A stretch of 64,000 bases of DNA from Rhodococcus zopfii NBRC 100606 = JCM 9919 (GCF_001895025.1 NZ_BCXI01000003.1:147131-211130), one strand, 5' to 3'. Shown: positions 8,102-17,693, counted from the first letter of the stretch. Numbers and translations: made by a program. Notes: generated by a model not told the origin, from the sequence alone.

Positions 8102-9729
8102 GGGTTCGTTCCTCCGGGGAGATCGGCTGCGGGGGTGGACTGCTGCAGGGGATCGGTGGCGGGTGGGTCCTCCGCGACCGGCTCGGCGATCGGCAGGGTG
8201 AAACAGAAGCGGGCACCGGTGCGGGAGTCCGGGTCGAGCCGGATGTCGCCGCCGTGGTACTCGACGATCTTCTTGCACAGAGCGAGTCCGATCCCGGTAC
8301 CCGAGTACTCCTCGCGGGCGTGAAGTCGCTGGAAGATGACGAAGATCTTCTCGGCGAACTCCTCCGGAACACCGATCCCGTTGTCCTGCACACATATCCG
8401 CCACATGCCGTCGTCCTGTTCCGCGGTGATGGCAACCCGCGGTTCGGTGTCGGGGCGGCTGAACTTGAGCGCATTGCCAACGAGGTTCTGCCAGAGCATC
8501 GACAGCAGCGTCGGATCCCCGTTGACCTCCGGCAGCCGCTCGGGCCGATCGATCCGGGCGCCCGTGTCCTCGACGACGGCGGCGAGGTTCGACAGGGCCT
8601 TGTCGAGCGGGCGGTCCAGGGGCAATCTCTCGAAACCGTCACCGACCCGGCCGACCCGGGAGAAGGCCAGCAGATCGCTGATCAGCGCCTGCATCCGGCG
8701 CGCGCCGTCGACGGCGAAATCGATGTACTGGCGGCCGCGATCGTCGAGTTCGTCGCCGTAGCGTTTCTCGAGCAACTGGCAGAACGAGGCCACCTTGCGC
8801 AGCGGCTCCTGCAGATCGTGGGACGCGACGTAGGCGAACTGCTCGAGGTCGGCGTTGGACCTCCGCAACTCCTCCGCCGTCGCATCGAGTTGGTCGGTCC
8901 GGTCCTCGAGCTGCCGTTGCCGATCGCGGACGACGTCCAGCTCGGCGACGATGCGGCGGCGCATCCCCTCGATGTCGGTGGCGAGGGAACGGATGTCGGC
9001 GGGCCCGCGGCCGGCGTCGACCCGATGCGCGAATTCGCCCTGCGCAACCCGTCGTGAGGACGCGGCCAGCCGTGCCAGCGGCTCGGTGACCGCAAAACGC
9101 ACGAGTACAGCGAAGATGCCTGCCGCGATCACCAGTACGAGAGCCAGGGCCGTGTACACGACGTTGCGGATCGAACGCATGTGATCGATCTGCGACCGTG
9201 CGTCGTCCACCGCCTCGGTCAGGTGCAGGTTCTGCTGATCGAAACCCGCGCGGACCCCGTCGAACAGGTCCGTGCCGCGGTCGTAGAACGCCGGATCGGG
9301 TGCCGGGCCGGCGAGCAACGGGTCCGCGAAGCCGACGCGCCAGGCCTGCGCCGCCCGGTCGAGGGCGTCGAGGTCGGCGAGCAGGTCCGGCCGGTCCGCG
9401 AGCAGTTCCCGGAGCCGGTCCTCGGACCGCTGCTGGATCTGCAGACCGTCCCGGAAGGGGGCGAGGAACGACGCTTCCCCGGTGAGCGCGTATCCGAGCA
9501 CGGCGGTTTCCTGGTTGACCAGCCCGGACTGCAGTTCCTGGGCAGCCGAGCGGGCCGGCATGAGACGGTCCGTCAGGTCGTCGGTGACGCGAGAGTTCGC
9601 GCCGAGCGTCATGGCGCCCGCGGCGGCGCCGGTGATGACGAGCAGCGTCATGATCGCCAGGATCAGGTTGAACCACGCCTGGACGGTCAGTCTGGTGCCC
9701 GCGGGGATCCGGGGATCCGGGGTCGTCAC
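8098..9729 (-). CDS. CHASE3/HAMP sensor histidine kinase
   Basis: A 543-residue membrane kinase. A first membrane segment at about residues 18-42 is followed by a CHASE3-type extracytoplasmic region to about 190, a second membrane segment, a HAMP domain ([18 protein letters not shown]), a coiled coil, the HisKA box [12 protein letters not shown] with His304, and a HATPase domain with N box [11 protein letters not shown]1 DNGIGV and G2 [15 protein letters not shown] at 9729 is preferred because it overlaps the upstream phosphatase stop; an ATG eight codons earlier is possible. It probably signals to the receiver downstream and perhaps to the receiver domain of the upstream PP2C protein. Confidence 0.92.
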   Translation of the reverse strand: MTTPDPRIPAGTRLTVQAWFNLILAIMTLLVITGAAAGAMTLGANSRVTDDLTDRLMPARSAAQELQSGLVNQETAVLGYALTGEASFLAPFRDGLQIQQRSEDRLRELLADRPDLLADLDALDRAAQAWRVGFADPLLAGPAPDPAFYDRGTDLFDGVRAGFDQQNLHLTEAVDDARSQIDHMRSIRNVVYTALALVLVIAAGIFAVLVRFAVTEPLARLAASSRRVAQGEFAHRVDAGRGPADIRSLATDIEGMRRRIVAELDVVRDRQRQLEDRTDQLDATAEELRRSNADLEQFAYVASHDLQEPLRKVASFCQLLEKRYGDELDDRGRQYIDFAVDGARRMQALISDLLAFSRVGRVGDGFERLPLDRPLDKALSNLAAVVEDTGARIDRPERLPEVNGDPTLLSMLWQNLVGNALKFSRPDTEPRVAITAEQDDGMWRICVQDNGIGVPEEFAEKIFVIFQRLHAREEYSGTGIGLALCKKIVEYHGGDIRLDPDSRTGARFCFTLPIAEPVAEDPPATDPLQQSTPAADLPGGTNP

Positions 9730-10931
9730 GAGCGGCCGTTCTCGTCGGCCCACTGCACGTGCAGGACCGCGACATCGTCGCTCAACCCGCCGTGCGGTGC
9801 CGCGAGCGACTCCACATGGGTGATGAGGGAATCGACGAATTTCTCTCCGCTACAGGCACTGCCGAGGGAGCGGGCATATGCGAGCAGGCCGTCCTCGCCC
9901 AGCCGGTCCAGTTCGTCGACCCGTGCCTCGAACAGACCGTCGGTGAACAGCACGAGTGCGGTCCGTTCCTCGACCGCGAGGGTGGTCTTCTGCCACGTGC
10001 CGCTCTGTTTGCGCAGGCCGAGCGCCGGACCACCGGGCACCTCGAGCCACCGGATGTCGCTCGGTGTGCGGAGCAGTATCCCCGGATGCCCGGCGCGTAC
10101 GACCTCGATCGAGCGGTGGTCGGCGGACAGGACCACGCTGGTCACGGTGGCGAAGATGTGGGACCGGGGACGTTCGGCGACGAGCAGCTGTTCCAGCGTG
10201 CTCATCGCCGTCTCCGCGTCGACGCCCCCGAGAACCATGGTGCGCCAGGCAATTCTCAATCCGACGCCGAGTGCCGCCTCGTCGGCGCCGTGCCCGCAGA
10301 CATCGCCGATCAGCACGTGGACGCTGCCGTCGCCGGATTCGACGACATCGTAGAAGTCGCCGCCCAGCAGACCCCCGGCCCGGCCGGTCCGGTATCGGGT
10401 CACCACATCGATGCTGTCGCTGCGCAGCAACGGAACCGGAAGCAGACCGCGTTCGAGGCGGGCGTTCTCGCGGGAGCGCTGTTCGCTCGCCTGCAGCGCG
10501 GCGGCCGCGTGTTCGGCTCGTTTGCGTTCGATCGCATAGCGCACCGACCGGGTGAGCAGTTCCGCGTCGACCACGCCCTTGACCAGGTAGTCCTGGGCGC
10601 CCTCCGCCACCGCGGTGAGCCCGGCCTGTTCCTCGGCCAGGCCCGTCATCACGATCACCGGCACACCGGACGCGTACCTCTGCACGGCCCCGAGTGCGTC
10701 GAGGCCGTGGGCGTCGGGAAGGTTCAGATCCAGCACGATGCAATCGGGCCGGATTTCACCGAGCCGGGTGCGGGCCTCGTCGAGTGAACGCGCCCAGACG
10801 ATTCCGAAGTCGATCACCGCGTCCGAGGCCATCTCCTCGACGAGGAGAGCGTCGCCGGGATCGTCCTCGATCAGGAGCAGGGACACCACGGCTGCTTCGG
10901 ACCGGTCGAAGCCACCCTCGGTGTCGAGCAC
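9726..10931 (-). CDS. response regulator fused to PP2C (RsbU/SpoIIE) phosphatase
   Basis: A 401-residue protein with an N-terminal receiver (about residues 17-135; acidic pocket IEDDPGD, phospho-acceptor Asp68 in CIVLDLNLP, lysine in YLVKG), a coiled-coil linker (ERKRAEHAAAALQ) and a C-terminal PP2C-type serine phosphatase (LGGDFYDVV, IGDVCGHGADEAAL, LVLFTDGLFEAR, LSDDVAVL, which carry the metal-binding aspartates). Such proteins dephosphorylate anti-anti-sigma factors in partner-switching cascades. GTG at 10931 is chosen for AGGAGG four bases upstream; an in-frame GTG at 11003 would instead overlap the MMPL stop. The anti-sigma and anti-anti-sigma partners are not in this window. Confidence 0.9.
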   Translation of the reverse strand: MLDTEGGFDRSEAAVVSLLLIEDDPGDALLVEEMASDAVIDFGIVWARSLDEARTRLGEIRPDCIVLDLNLPDAHGLDALGAVQRYASGVPVIVMTGLAEEQAGLTAVAEGAQDYLVKGVVDAELLTRSVRYAIERKRAEHAAAALQASEQRSRENARLERGLLPVPLLRSDSIDVVTRYRTGRAGGLLGGDFYDVVESGDGSVHVLIGDVCGHGADEAALGVGLRIAWRTMVLGGVDAETAMSTLEQLLVAERPRSHIFATVTSVVLSADHRSIEVVRAGHPGILLRTPSDIRWLEVPGGPALGLRKQSGTWQKTTLAVEERTALVLFTDGLFEARVDELDRLGEDGLLAYARSLGSACSGEKFVDSLITHVESLAAPHGGLSDDVAVLHVQWADENGRS

Positions 10932-10999
10932 ATGTCCTCCTGCGGTCGTCGCGTGACGGTCGCCGGGCCCTTCCGGACCCGGCGAACGCGTATTCACCT

Positions 11000-13120
11000 T
11001 CACGAATCTAACGGTTTGGTGACCGGTTCGTGATCGGGTGCGGCTTCGCCGGAGTCCGCTCCGTCACGCGACGCGAGCTTGCTGGGCCACCAGATCCGCT
11101 TGCCGATGTCGATGGTCAACGCCGGTACCAGCAGCGATCGCACGAGCAACGCATCGAGGAGGACACCGAACGCGACGATGAAGGCGAGCTGCCCGAGGAA
11201 CAGCAGCGGAATGACCGCGAGCGCCGAGAACGTGGCGGCCAGGACGACGCCCGCCGACGTGATGACGCCGCCGGTCACCGTCAGCGCGCGCAGGGTGCCC
11301 TCCCGGGTACCGACCCGCGCGCTCTCCTCGCGGACGCGGGTCATGAGGAAGATGTTGTAGTCGATGCCGAGTGCCACCAGGAACACGAACCCGAACAGCG
11401 GCACCACCGGGTCCGCGCCCGGGAAGCCGAACACGTGGTTGAACAGCAGCGACGCCACCCCGAGGGTTGCCGCGTACGAGACGATCACGGTGAGCATCAG
11501 CAGGACCGGTGCGACGATCGCCCGCAGCAGCAGGATCAGGATCAGCAGCACCACCGCGGTGACCACCGGAATGATGACGGTGCGGTCGCGGGTCGCGGTG
11601 TTCTTCGTGTCCAGATCGACCGCGGTGGGACCGCCGACGAGGGCCTCGGCCTCCGGAACCGCGTGCACGGAGTCGCGGATGCGTTCGACGGTGCGTTCGG
11701 CCTCGAGCGAATCGGCGGGGTCGGAGAGAGTGGCCTGCACCGCGATCCGGCCGTCGACGACGGTCGGGGCACCGTCGGGACCGGTCACCGGCGTGACGGT
11801 GGTGACACCCTCGACGCGAGCGGCCGAGGTGACCGCGGCGAGTGCGCCCTCACGGGCGACGACGACCGTGGGCGAACCGGTGCCGGCATCGAAGTGCTTG
11901 CCGAGGATCTGCTGACCGGACGACGAATCCGTCTGGAGCAGGAAGACATCCGACGATGCGACGCCGCCGGCCTTGAACTGCGGCAGCAGCAGCGCGAACC
12001 CGACGAGGACGATGCTGCACACCATCCAGATCGGACGGGGATTGGCACCGACCTTCCGCGCGATCGAACTCCAGAACCGGTGCGCCGACGCGAGATCCCC
12101 GCGGTCGGCATCGGGATCGGCCTGCGGGCGGGTCGGCCAGAACGCGGAACGGCCGAGCAGCACCAGCGCGGCCGGCAGGAACGTCATCGACGCGACGAAC
12201 GAGGCGGCGATGCCGATCGCGGCAACCGGTCCGAGACCGCGGTTCGAGTTCAGGTCCGACAACAGCAGGCACAGCACACCCGCGATCACCGTCGCGGCGG
12301 AGGCGGCGATCGGCTCGAGCGTCGAACGCCACGCGGTGCGCATCGCCTCGTACTTGTCCTCCACCGCACGTAGTTCCTCGCGGTATCGCGCCACGAGCAG
12401 CAGGGCGTAGTCGGTGGCGGCACCGAACACGAGGATGAACAGGATGCCCTGGCTCTGCCCGTTGAGGGCGATCGCGCCGGCGTCGGCGAGCAGATACACC
12501 GCGAGGCTGGCAAGCGCCAGCGCGAACACCGCCGAGATGATCACGACGAACGGCAGGATCGGGCTGCGGTACACCGCGAACAGGATCAGCAGGACCACGC
12601 CCCCCGCGACGAGCAACAGCAATCCGTCGATTCCGGCGAACGCGGCGGACAGATCGGCGATCTGCCCGGCCGGGCCGGTGACGTGCACGGTCAGCCCGTC
12701 CGGCGGGGACGCCAACCGGTCACGCAGCTCCTCGACCGTCTCGCCGACCTCGCTGTTGCTGTCGATCGGCACGATCAGCTGGGCGGCCTGCCCGTCCTGG
12801 GACGGAATCGGCGGCGGACCGACCGATTCGGCGGCGAGGAACGCCAGGTCGTCGGGGGTGATCCCGGATTCACGTTCGGCGACGACGATGGCAGGCACAG
12901 CGTTCGTGTCGGTGAACTCCGCGTACAACTGGTCCGCGCGGGTGGATTCGGCCGAGGCGGGCAGGAACGCGCTGTTGCCGTTCTGCGCGACCTCGCTGAG
13001 TTTCCCGGCGAACGGGCCGCCGCCCCCGGCGATCGCGAGCCACACGAGCAGCAGCAGAGCGGGCAGCAGCCAGCGCAAACGCCGCGTCGGACGTTTCGGT
13101 GGTGTCGTCGTGGTGGTCAA
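11000..13120 (-). CDS. MMPL-family RND transporter
   Basis: A 706-residue RND exporter with the MmpL/YdfJ layout: one N-terminal membrane helix (LLPALLLLVWLAIAGGG), a periplasmic domain, a five-helix bundle with ATDYALLLVARYREELR (the conserved Asp-Tyr proton-relay motif), a second periplasmic domain, then the second bundle with the matching GIDYNIFLMTRVREE. The start is TTG at 13120: AGGAGG lies six bases upstream and an upstream in-frame ATG at 13717 would overlap the opposite gene. Substrates of relatives are lipids or drugs. It heads the minus-strand unit that continues with the signalling genes. Confidence 0.92.
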   Translation of the reverse strand: MTTTTTPPKRPTRRLRWLLPALLLLVWLAIAGGGGPFAGKLSEVAQNGNSAFLPASAESTRADQLYAEFTDTNAVPAIVVAERESGITPDDLAFLAAESVGPPPIPSQDGQAAQLIVPIDSNSEVGETVEELRDRLASPPDGLTVHVTGPAGQIADLSAAFAGIDGLLLLVAGGVVLLILFAVYRSPILPFVVIISAVFALALASLAVYLLADAGAIALNGQSQGILFILVFGAATDYALLLVARYREELRAVEDKYEAMRTAWRSTLEPIAASAATVIAGVLCLLLSDLNSNRGLGPVAAIGIAASFVASMTFLPAALVLLGRSAFWPTRPQADPDADRGDLASAHRFWSSIARKVGANPRPIWMVCSIVLVGFALLLPQFKAGGVASSDVFLLQTDSSSGQQILGKHFDAGTGSPTVVVAREGALAAVTSAARVEGVTTVTPVTGPDGAPTVVDGRIAVQATLSDPADSLEAERTVERIRDSVHAVPEAEALVGGPTAVDLDTKNTATRDRTVIIPVVTAVVLLILILLLRAIVAPVLLMLTVIVSYAATLGVASLLFNHVFGFPGADPVVPLFGFVFLVALGIDYNIFLMTRVREESARVGTREGTLRALTVTGGVITSAGVVLAATFSALAVIPLLFLGQLAFIVAFGVLLDALLVRSLLVPALTIDIGKRIWWPSKLASRDGADSGEAAPDHEPVTKPLDS

Positions 13121-13248
13121 GCGCTTCCTCCTGAGGTCGGTGGCCCTTCGCCGTGGTTCTATCCTGCCGCGCTCGCGTGGCCGCCGGTTATTCGGAGCAG
13201 ACCCGGATTCGGACGGGTGCTGCCCCCGTGCCGGGGTTAGGGTGTGGC

Positions 13249-14046
13249 GTGGCCGCCTCACCGTCGTCCCCTGGTCGGTCCCGTACCGCTCTGGTCGCCG
13301 AGCTGCGCGCGGCGGGTTGCGTGTTCGCCGAGGAAGAGGCCGCCCTGCTCGCGGCCGCGGCCTGCAGTGAGCGGGAACTGTCGGAACTGGTCGGCCGTCG
13401 CGTCGACGGCGTGCCGCTCGAGCACGTCCTGGGGTGGGCCGAATTCTGCGGCCTGCGCATCGTCGTCGAGCCGGGCGTGTTCGTGCCGCGTCGCCGGACC
13501 GAGTTCCTGGCCCGCTGCGCCGCCGAAGGGCTGGTGCCGGGTGCCGTCGTCGTCGACATGTGCTGTGGTTCGGGTGCGGTCGGGACGGTGCTGGGACAGG
13601 AGATCGCGGGGATCGAACTGTATGCCGCCGACGTCGACCCGGTCGCGGTGCGGTGCGCGCGCCGCAATATCGGGCCGTTGGGCGGTCGCGTGTTCGCCGG
13701 CGACCTGTACGCGCCACTGCCCGGCTCGATCGCGGGCCGCGTCGACGTGCTCGTGGCGAACGCGCCCTATGTGCCGTCCCACGCCGTCGCGTTCATGCCG
13801 CCCGAGGCGCGGCTGCACGAGCCCCTGGTCGCCCTGGACGGTGGCGGCGACGGCCTCGACGTGCACCGCCGGTTGACGGCCGCCGCACCCGGCTGGCTCG
13901 CGCCGGGCGGGCGGCTGCTGATGGAAATCGGGGAATCCCAGGTGGACACCGCCCTCGCGATCCTTGCCGAAGCCGGTTTCGAAGCGACGGTTCGGGTTTC
14001 GAACGCGCACGACGCCACCGTCGTCGCCGGCACCCGCCCGTCGTAA
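13249..14046 (+). CDS. PrmC/HemK-related protein-(glutamine-N5) methyltransferase
   Basis: A 265-residue SAM-dependent class I methyltransferase. The N-terminal helical domain (to about 90) is followed by VVVDMCCGSGAVG (SAM motif I), AADVDPVAV (motif II) and LVANAPYVP. The last replaces the canonical NPPY of PrmC with NAPY, as in a PrmC-related family of unknown target, so it need not act on release factors. GTG at 13249 has no clear ribosome-binding site, but TAGGGT at 13238-13243 ends five bases upstream, consistent with a leaderless transcript. It is divergent from the MMPL gene (128-bp gap with nothing else recognised) and convergent with rskA. Confidence 0.82.
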   Translation: MAASPSSPGRSRTALVAELRAAGCVFAEEEAALLAAAACSERELSELVGRRVDGVPLEHVLGWAEFCGLRIVVEPGVFVPRRRTEFLARCAAEGLVPGAVVVDMCCGSGAVGTVLGQEIAGIELYAADVDPVAVRCARRNIGPLGGRVFAGDLYAPLPGSIAGRVDVLVANAPYVPSHAVAFMPPEARLHEPLVALDGGGDGLDVHRRLTAAAPGWLAPGGRLLMEIGESQVDTALAILAEAGFEATVRVSNAHDATVVAGTRPS

Positions 14047-14070
14047 CGTTCCCGCAGCCGGCGACGACCC

Positions 14071-14105
14071 GGACAGCCGCGCGGTGCATGCCGCGCGCGG
14101 ATGTC
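14071..14105. repeat. REP-like palindrome, copy A
   Basis: Intergenic imperfect inverted repeat beginning GGACAGCCGCGCG, with its arm answered by CCGCGCGCGGATGTC. It sits between the convergent methyltransferase and rskA genes, so it may also act as a terminator. The same 13-base head occurs at 26271 and 32628, suggesting a dispersed repeat family. Confidence 0.6.
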
Positions 14106-14130
14106 TACCGGCCGCGCGGATAGCTCCGGT

Positions 14131-14886
14131 TCAGCTCAGCGGCAGTTCGGCGAAGATGCTCGACGGCTGTGTGGATCCGCCGGTCGGTTCGACGCTGAAG
14201 CCCAGCGCGGTCGCACCGGAGATGTCGTCGAGCACCGCCGTCGTCGACGGTGCGACGTCGGCGGGGGTCATGGTGCCCGCGGAGGTCGCGCCCTCGGGCC
14301 CGATCAGCCACATCTGGTAGACGGTGCCCTCGCTCGGCGGGGTCACGTTGTTCATCACCAGCACCCCGGCGTCGACCTCCTTCGAGTAGACGACCGTCGC
14401 GGTGCCGCCGCCCTCGATCGCACCCGACGTGGTGCGCACGTCGTCGGCCGCGAACACCTGGGTGGAAGTCGGCGGCGCGACCTCGTGCCGGATCTGGGAG
14501 CCGATACCGATGCCCCCGACGACCACGACCACCGCAGCCGCGGCAGCCAGCAGGAAATTCCGTCGCCGGTTGCGGTGCTGTGCGAGCGAGATCGGCGCCG
14601 GTGGTGCCGTATCCGATTCGGAAGTGCCTGCGGTGCCGATGGTTTCGAGCAGACTCTGCCGGACCCGATCGGGTGGTTCCACGGCGCCGACGCGGGAAAC
14701 CTGCGCCATCGCTTCCCGGATCTCACGGACCTCGCGCTCGAACTCGGCGGCCACCTCGGGGCTCGCGGCGGCGACGCGCGCGTCGATCTCGCGGCGTTCG
14801 GCATCCGAGACCGCGTCGAGGGCGTAGACCGCGGCGAAGTCGAGAAGGACGTCACCGCCGAACTCGGCGTGGGTGCTGTTCGTCAT
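14131..14886 (-). CDS. rskA: anti-sigma-K factor RskA
   Basis: A 251-residue membrane anti-sigma factor. The N-terminal anti-sigma domain (LLDFAAVYALDAVSDAERRE, about residues 14-34) is typical of RskA and lacks a zinc HxxxCxxC motif. A single membrane helix follows at about 110-130 (LLAAAAAVVVVVGGIGIG). The C-terminal extracytoplasmic domain has VYQMWLIG, the RskA/anti-sigma-K signature. It holds SigK inactive until regulated proteolysis. The start codon overlaps the sigK stop (ATGA), so the pair is coupled. Confidence 0.93.
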   Translation of the reverse strand: MTNSTHAEFGGDVLLDFAAVYALDAVSDAERREIDARVAAASPEVAAEFEREVREIREAMAQVSRVGAVEPPDRVRQSLLETIGTAGTSESDTAPPAPISLAQHRNRRRNFLLAAAAAVVVVVGGIGIGSQIRHEVAPPTSTQVFAADDVRTTSGAIEGGGTATVVYSKEVDAGVLVMNNVTPPSEGTVYQMWLIGPEGATSAGTMTPADVAPSTTAVLDDISGATALGFSVEPTGGSTQPSSIFAELPLS

Positions 14887-15452
14887 CGCTGCTCACCCCC
14901 GAGGCAATTCCGAAGACGGAGCAATCCGTCCCTGATTCTCGATTTGACGGTCGGGAGAGTGGCGGACAGTCGTTCCGACACCTCCCGGTAGGTCAGGCCG
15001 TTGTAATACGCGAGCTCCACCGACTGCCGCTGCAGATCGGTGAGCGTGCCGAGACAGTCCGCGACCTGCTGCGTGTCCTCGCGGCGGACCACTTCCTCGC
15101 TCACCGCGTCGAAGGCGGCCTCCGTGGACACGGCGCCGTAGCGGGCCTCGCGGTCGGCACCGGACTGTTCGGAACGGACCCGGTCGACCGCCCGTCGGTG
15201 GGCCAGTGTGATCAGCCACGACAGCGCCGAACCCTGAGCGGGATCGAATCCGGACGCGGTACGCCACACCTGCAGATAGACCTCCTGCAGCGTTTCCTCG
15301 CTGTACCCCGGATCGCGCAGTACCCGCAGCACCATGCCGTAGGCGCGGGCGCGCGTCAGATCGTAGAACTCGGTGAACGCCGCCTTGTCCTCCTTCGCGA
15401 CCTTCGCGAGGAGTCCGTCGAGTGTGTCGGTGCCGCCGCCGACGTCGGTCAT
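14883..15452 (-). CDS. sigK: ECF sigma factor SigK
   Basis: A 189-residue ECF sigma factor. Region 2 runs from about residue 20 (FTEFYDLTRARAYGMVLRVL; YSEETLQEVYLQVW) and region 4 is near the C-terminus (LTDLQRQSVELAYYNGLTYREVSERLS, TVKSRIRDGLLRLR). The identity as SigK rests on its coupling to rskA and on the upstream gene order, which matches Mycobacterium tuberculosis Rv0449c-Rv0444c. ATG at 15452 is chosen; the in-frame upstream extension has no coding character. An 82-bp gap separates it from the DUF1295 gene, so a private promoter is possible besides read-through from the SigK-type promoter at 20.4 kb. Confidence 0.93.
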   Translation of the reverse strand: MTDVGGGTDTLDGLLAKVAKEDKAAFTEFYDLTRARAYGMVLRVLRDPGYSEETLQEVYLQVWRTASGFDPAQGSALSWLITLAHRRAVDRVRSEQSGADREARYGAVSTEAAFDAVSEEVVRREDTQQVADCLGTLTDLQRQSVELAYYNGLTYREVSERLSATLPTVKSRIRDGLLRLRNCLGGEQR

Positions 15453-15534
15453 CGGCCGTGTCCGCTCATCGCGGGACAGCCTAGCTGGGCGAATCGGGCA
15501 GCTCAACTCGCTCCGGGGACGGACGCGTGCGGGG

Positions 15535-16374
15535 TCAGCCGGTGGCGCGAGGGCGAACATGATGATCAGCTCCGTCGTGCGCGCGGCGAGGTGGCCGCGG
15601 AAGGAAGTACGAGGTGCGCTGCTGATACTCGGGATATCCGGGGCGCTGCGACATCGATCGCTCCAGCAGCCGCGCACCGGTGGCGTACACCAGGAAGTAC
15701 GTCATGATCGCGGGCGAGGCGACGGTGAGCGCACCGGGCCACGCACTCGCCGCGATCAGCCACAGGCCCCACCACACCGTGGCGTCCCCGAAATAGTTCG
15801 GGTGCCGCGTCCATGCCCACAGCCCGCGATCCATGATCCGGCCCCTGTTGGCGGGGTCGGCCTTGAACCTGCGCAGCTGACGGTCACCGACCGCTTCGAA
15901 CGCGAAGCCGAGGACCCACAGCATCACCCCGGCGATCAATGCCACCGTGCCGAGGCCGCGGGTGGGGCCGGCGACCGCGGACACCTGGATCGGCAGGGAC
16001 ACGAACCACTGTGCGGCTCCCTGGGTGACGAAGATCTTCCGCACCACGGTGCCGACGGACGCGCCCCCGGACCGGTTCTGCAGATCCGTGTACCGCGGAT
16101 CCTCGCCCTTGCCCGCCGACGCGAGGTGCATGTGCCACGTGAGTCGCAGACCCCACACAGCGACGAGCACGAGCAGCAGTACACGACGGACCGGATCGCC
16201 GCTGCCGAGCGCCGCCGCGACCGCGGCGACGAACACGAAACCGGCACCCCACGCCACGTCCACGACGTTGTACCGCCCGATCCGGTGCCCGACGGCGAAC
16301 GTGACGGCCTGCAGGACAGCGAGCCCGGCAAGGCTCACCAGCGAGACGGTGAGGAAACTGCCCCAGGTGCTCAC
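15535..16374 (-). CDS. DUF1295-family membrane oxidoreductase-like protein
   Basis: A 279-residue polytopic membrane protein (about seven hydrophobic segments) of the DUF1295/steroid 5-alpha-reductase-like family. The C-terminal GLWAWTRHPNYFGDATVWWG motif is the family hallmark and in relatives sits near the NADPH site. It corresponds by position to Rv0446c in the M. tuberculosis sigK locus. GTG at 16374 overlaps the ufaA1 stop. A role in processing the fatty acid made by its neighbours is plausible but unproven. Confidence 0.88.
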   Translation of the reverse strand: MSTWGSFLTVSLVSLAGLAVLQAVTFAVGHRIGRYNVVDVAWGAGFVFVAAVAAALGSGDPVRRVLLLVLVAVWGLRLTWHMHLASAGKGEDPRYTDLQNRSGGASVGTVVRKIFVTQGAAQWFVSLPIQVSAVAGPTRGLGTVALIAGVMLWVLGFAFEAVGDRQLRRFKADPANRGRIMDRGLWAWTRHPNYFGDATVWWGLWLIAASAWPGALTVASPAIMTYFLVYATGARLLERSMSQRPGYPEYQQRTSYFLPRPPRRAHDGADHHVRPRATG

Positions 16375-17693
16375 GGCCGGGCCTCCTTCGCGAGGACGAT
16401 GTGCTGGACATCGAGGTAGCCGGATCGGAAACCGGCCTCCGAGTAGGCGAGATAGAACTCCCACATGCGGCGGAAGGTCGCGTCGAAGCCGAGCGCCGTG
16501 ACCCGGTCGCTGTTCGCGGTGAACCGTTCCCGCCACAACCGGAGCGTTTCGGCGTAGTGATCACCGAAACGGAGGCGGTCGACGGTGCGTAGCGACGTGT
16601 GTTCCCGGGTGATCGAGTCGATTGCGTCGGTGGACGGCAGCAGGCCGCCGGGGAAGACGTATTTGTGGATCCAGGTGTAGGTGTCGCGTGTCGCCAGCAT
16701 CCGTTCGTGCGGCATGGTGATCGCCTGCAAGGCGATGCGTCCGCCGGGGCGGAGCAGCCGGTCGAGGGCGCTGAAATAGGTGGGCCAGTAGTCGTATCCG
16801 ACGGCTTCGATCATCTCCACCGACACGATCGCGTCGTACTCGCCGTCGATCGCACGGTAGTCGAGCAGGTCGATCTGCACCGCATCCGTGAGCCCGGCCG
16901 CGGCGATGCGGAGGCGCGCGAGTTCCTGCTGTTCGCTCGACAGCGTCACCGAGCGGACCTGTGCGCCGCGCTGCGCCGCGCGCAGGCTCAGTTCGCCCCA
17001 GCCCGTGCCGATTTCGAGAAGCCGTGTGCCGGGACCGACACGCGCGGCGTCGAGCAGCCGATCGATCTTGCGCCGCTGTGCGCGGGCCAGTTCGTCCGGG
17101 CGGGCCGGGAATTCGTCGAACAGGGCGCTCGAATAGGTCAGGGTCTCGTCGAGGAACGATTCGAACAGGTCGTTGGACAGATCGTAGTGGCGGGAGATGT
17201 TCGACCGGGTATTGCTCTCCGAGTTGCGTTCCGAGGCAGGCTGTCCCGTGACAACCACTCGGCGTAGTCGCTGCAGCGGCCGCGGGATCAGCTCGCCGAC
17301 GCCGGCGGCGAAGGGGGTGAGCACCGCGACCGGGTCGGGAGTCGTCCAGTCGCCGGCCATGTAGGCCTCGCCGAATCCGATGAGCCCGGCGGTACCGAGC
17401 CGCCGGGCGAACTCCCCGGGTCGGCGGACGATCATGCGCGGCAGGATCCGGCCCCGGGGTGCGGCGCCGATCACGGTGCCGTCGGGGTACTCCACCCGCA
17501 CGTCAAGGCGGGCCGCGGCACGGCGGAACAGCCGGTCGGCGACCGCGCCGGCCACCCGGGCGCGCCGGTCGGTGCGGACGTCGGCGATGTCGGGCCAGCG
17601 CTGCGCGTCCACCGCGAGTCCGGTGTCGTCGAGCCCGGTGTCGTCGAGCCCGGTGTCGTCGAGCTCGGTGTCGTCGAGTTCAGGTGCGGTCAT
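16371..17693 (-). CDS. ufaA1: cyclopropane-fatty-acid-synthase-type methyltransferase (UfaA1/BfaB-like)
   Basis: A 440-residue SAM-dependent fatty-acyl methyltransferase of phospholipid chains. It shows the CFA-family pre-SAM segment ESNTRSNISRHYDLSNDLF, SAM motif LLEIGTGWGELSLRAAQRG, SVEMIEAVG and HKYVFPGG. Position and family match Rv0447c (UfaA1/BfaB), the enzyme that methylates oleate in tuberculostearic acid synthesis; the flavoprotein two genes upstream would be its reductase partner. Residues 5-25 form an unusual Asp-Leu-rich tandem repeat (LDDTG units) encoded by 15-bp DNA repeats. The start ATG overlaps the preceding stop by 4 bp. Confidence 0.92.
   Translation of the reverse strand: MTAPELDDTELDDTGLDDTGLDDTGLAVDAQRWPDIADVRTDRRARVAGAVADRLFRRAAARLDVRVEYPDGTVIGAAPRGRILPRMIVRRPGEFARRLGTAGLIGFGEAYMAGDWTTPDPVAVLTPFAAGVGELIPRPLQRLRRVVVTGQPASERNSESNTRSNISRHYDLSNDLFESFLDETLTYSSALFDEFPARPDELARAQRRKIDRLLDAARVGPGTRLLEIGTGWGELSLRAAQRGAQVRSVTLSSEQQELARLRIAAAGLTDAVQIDLLDYRAIDGEYDAIVSVEMIEAVGYDYWPTYFSALDRLLRPGGRIALQAITMPHERMLATRDTYTWIHKYVFPGGLLPSTDAIDSITREHTSLRTVDRLRFGDHYAETLRLWRERFTANSDRVTALGFDATFRRMWEFYLAYSEAGFRSGYLDVQHIVLAKEARP
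17620..17679. repeat. 15-bp tandem repeat inside ufaA1
   Basis: Four head-to-tail copies of a 15-bp unit close to CGGTGTCGTCGAGCC, nearly identical, in frame within the 5' end of ufaA1. Each adds five residues (LDDTG or LDDTE) to the N-terminus, before the conserved domain. Copy number may vary between strains without breaking the frame. Confidence 0.85.

Noticed and set aside
17620..17679. CRISPR-like array
   Set aside because: The 15-bp units are contiguous, without spacers, and are in frame inside ufaA1.
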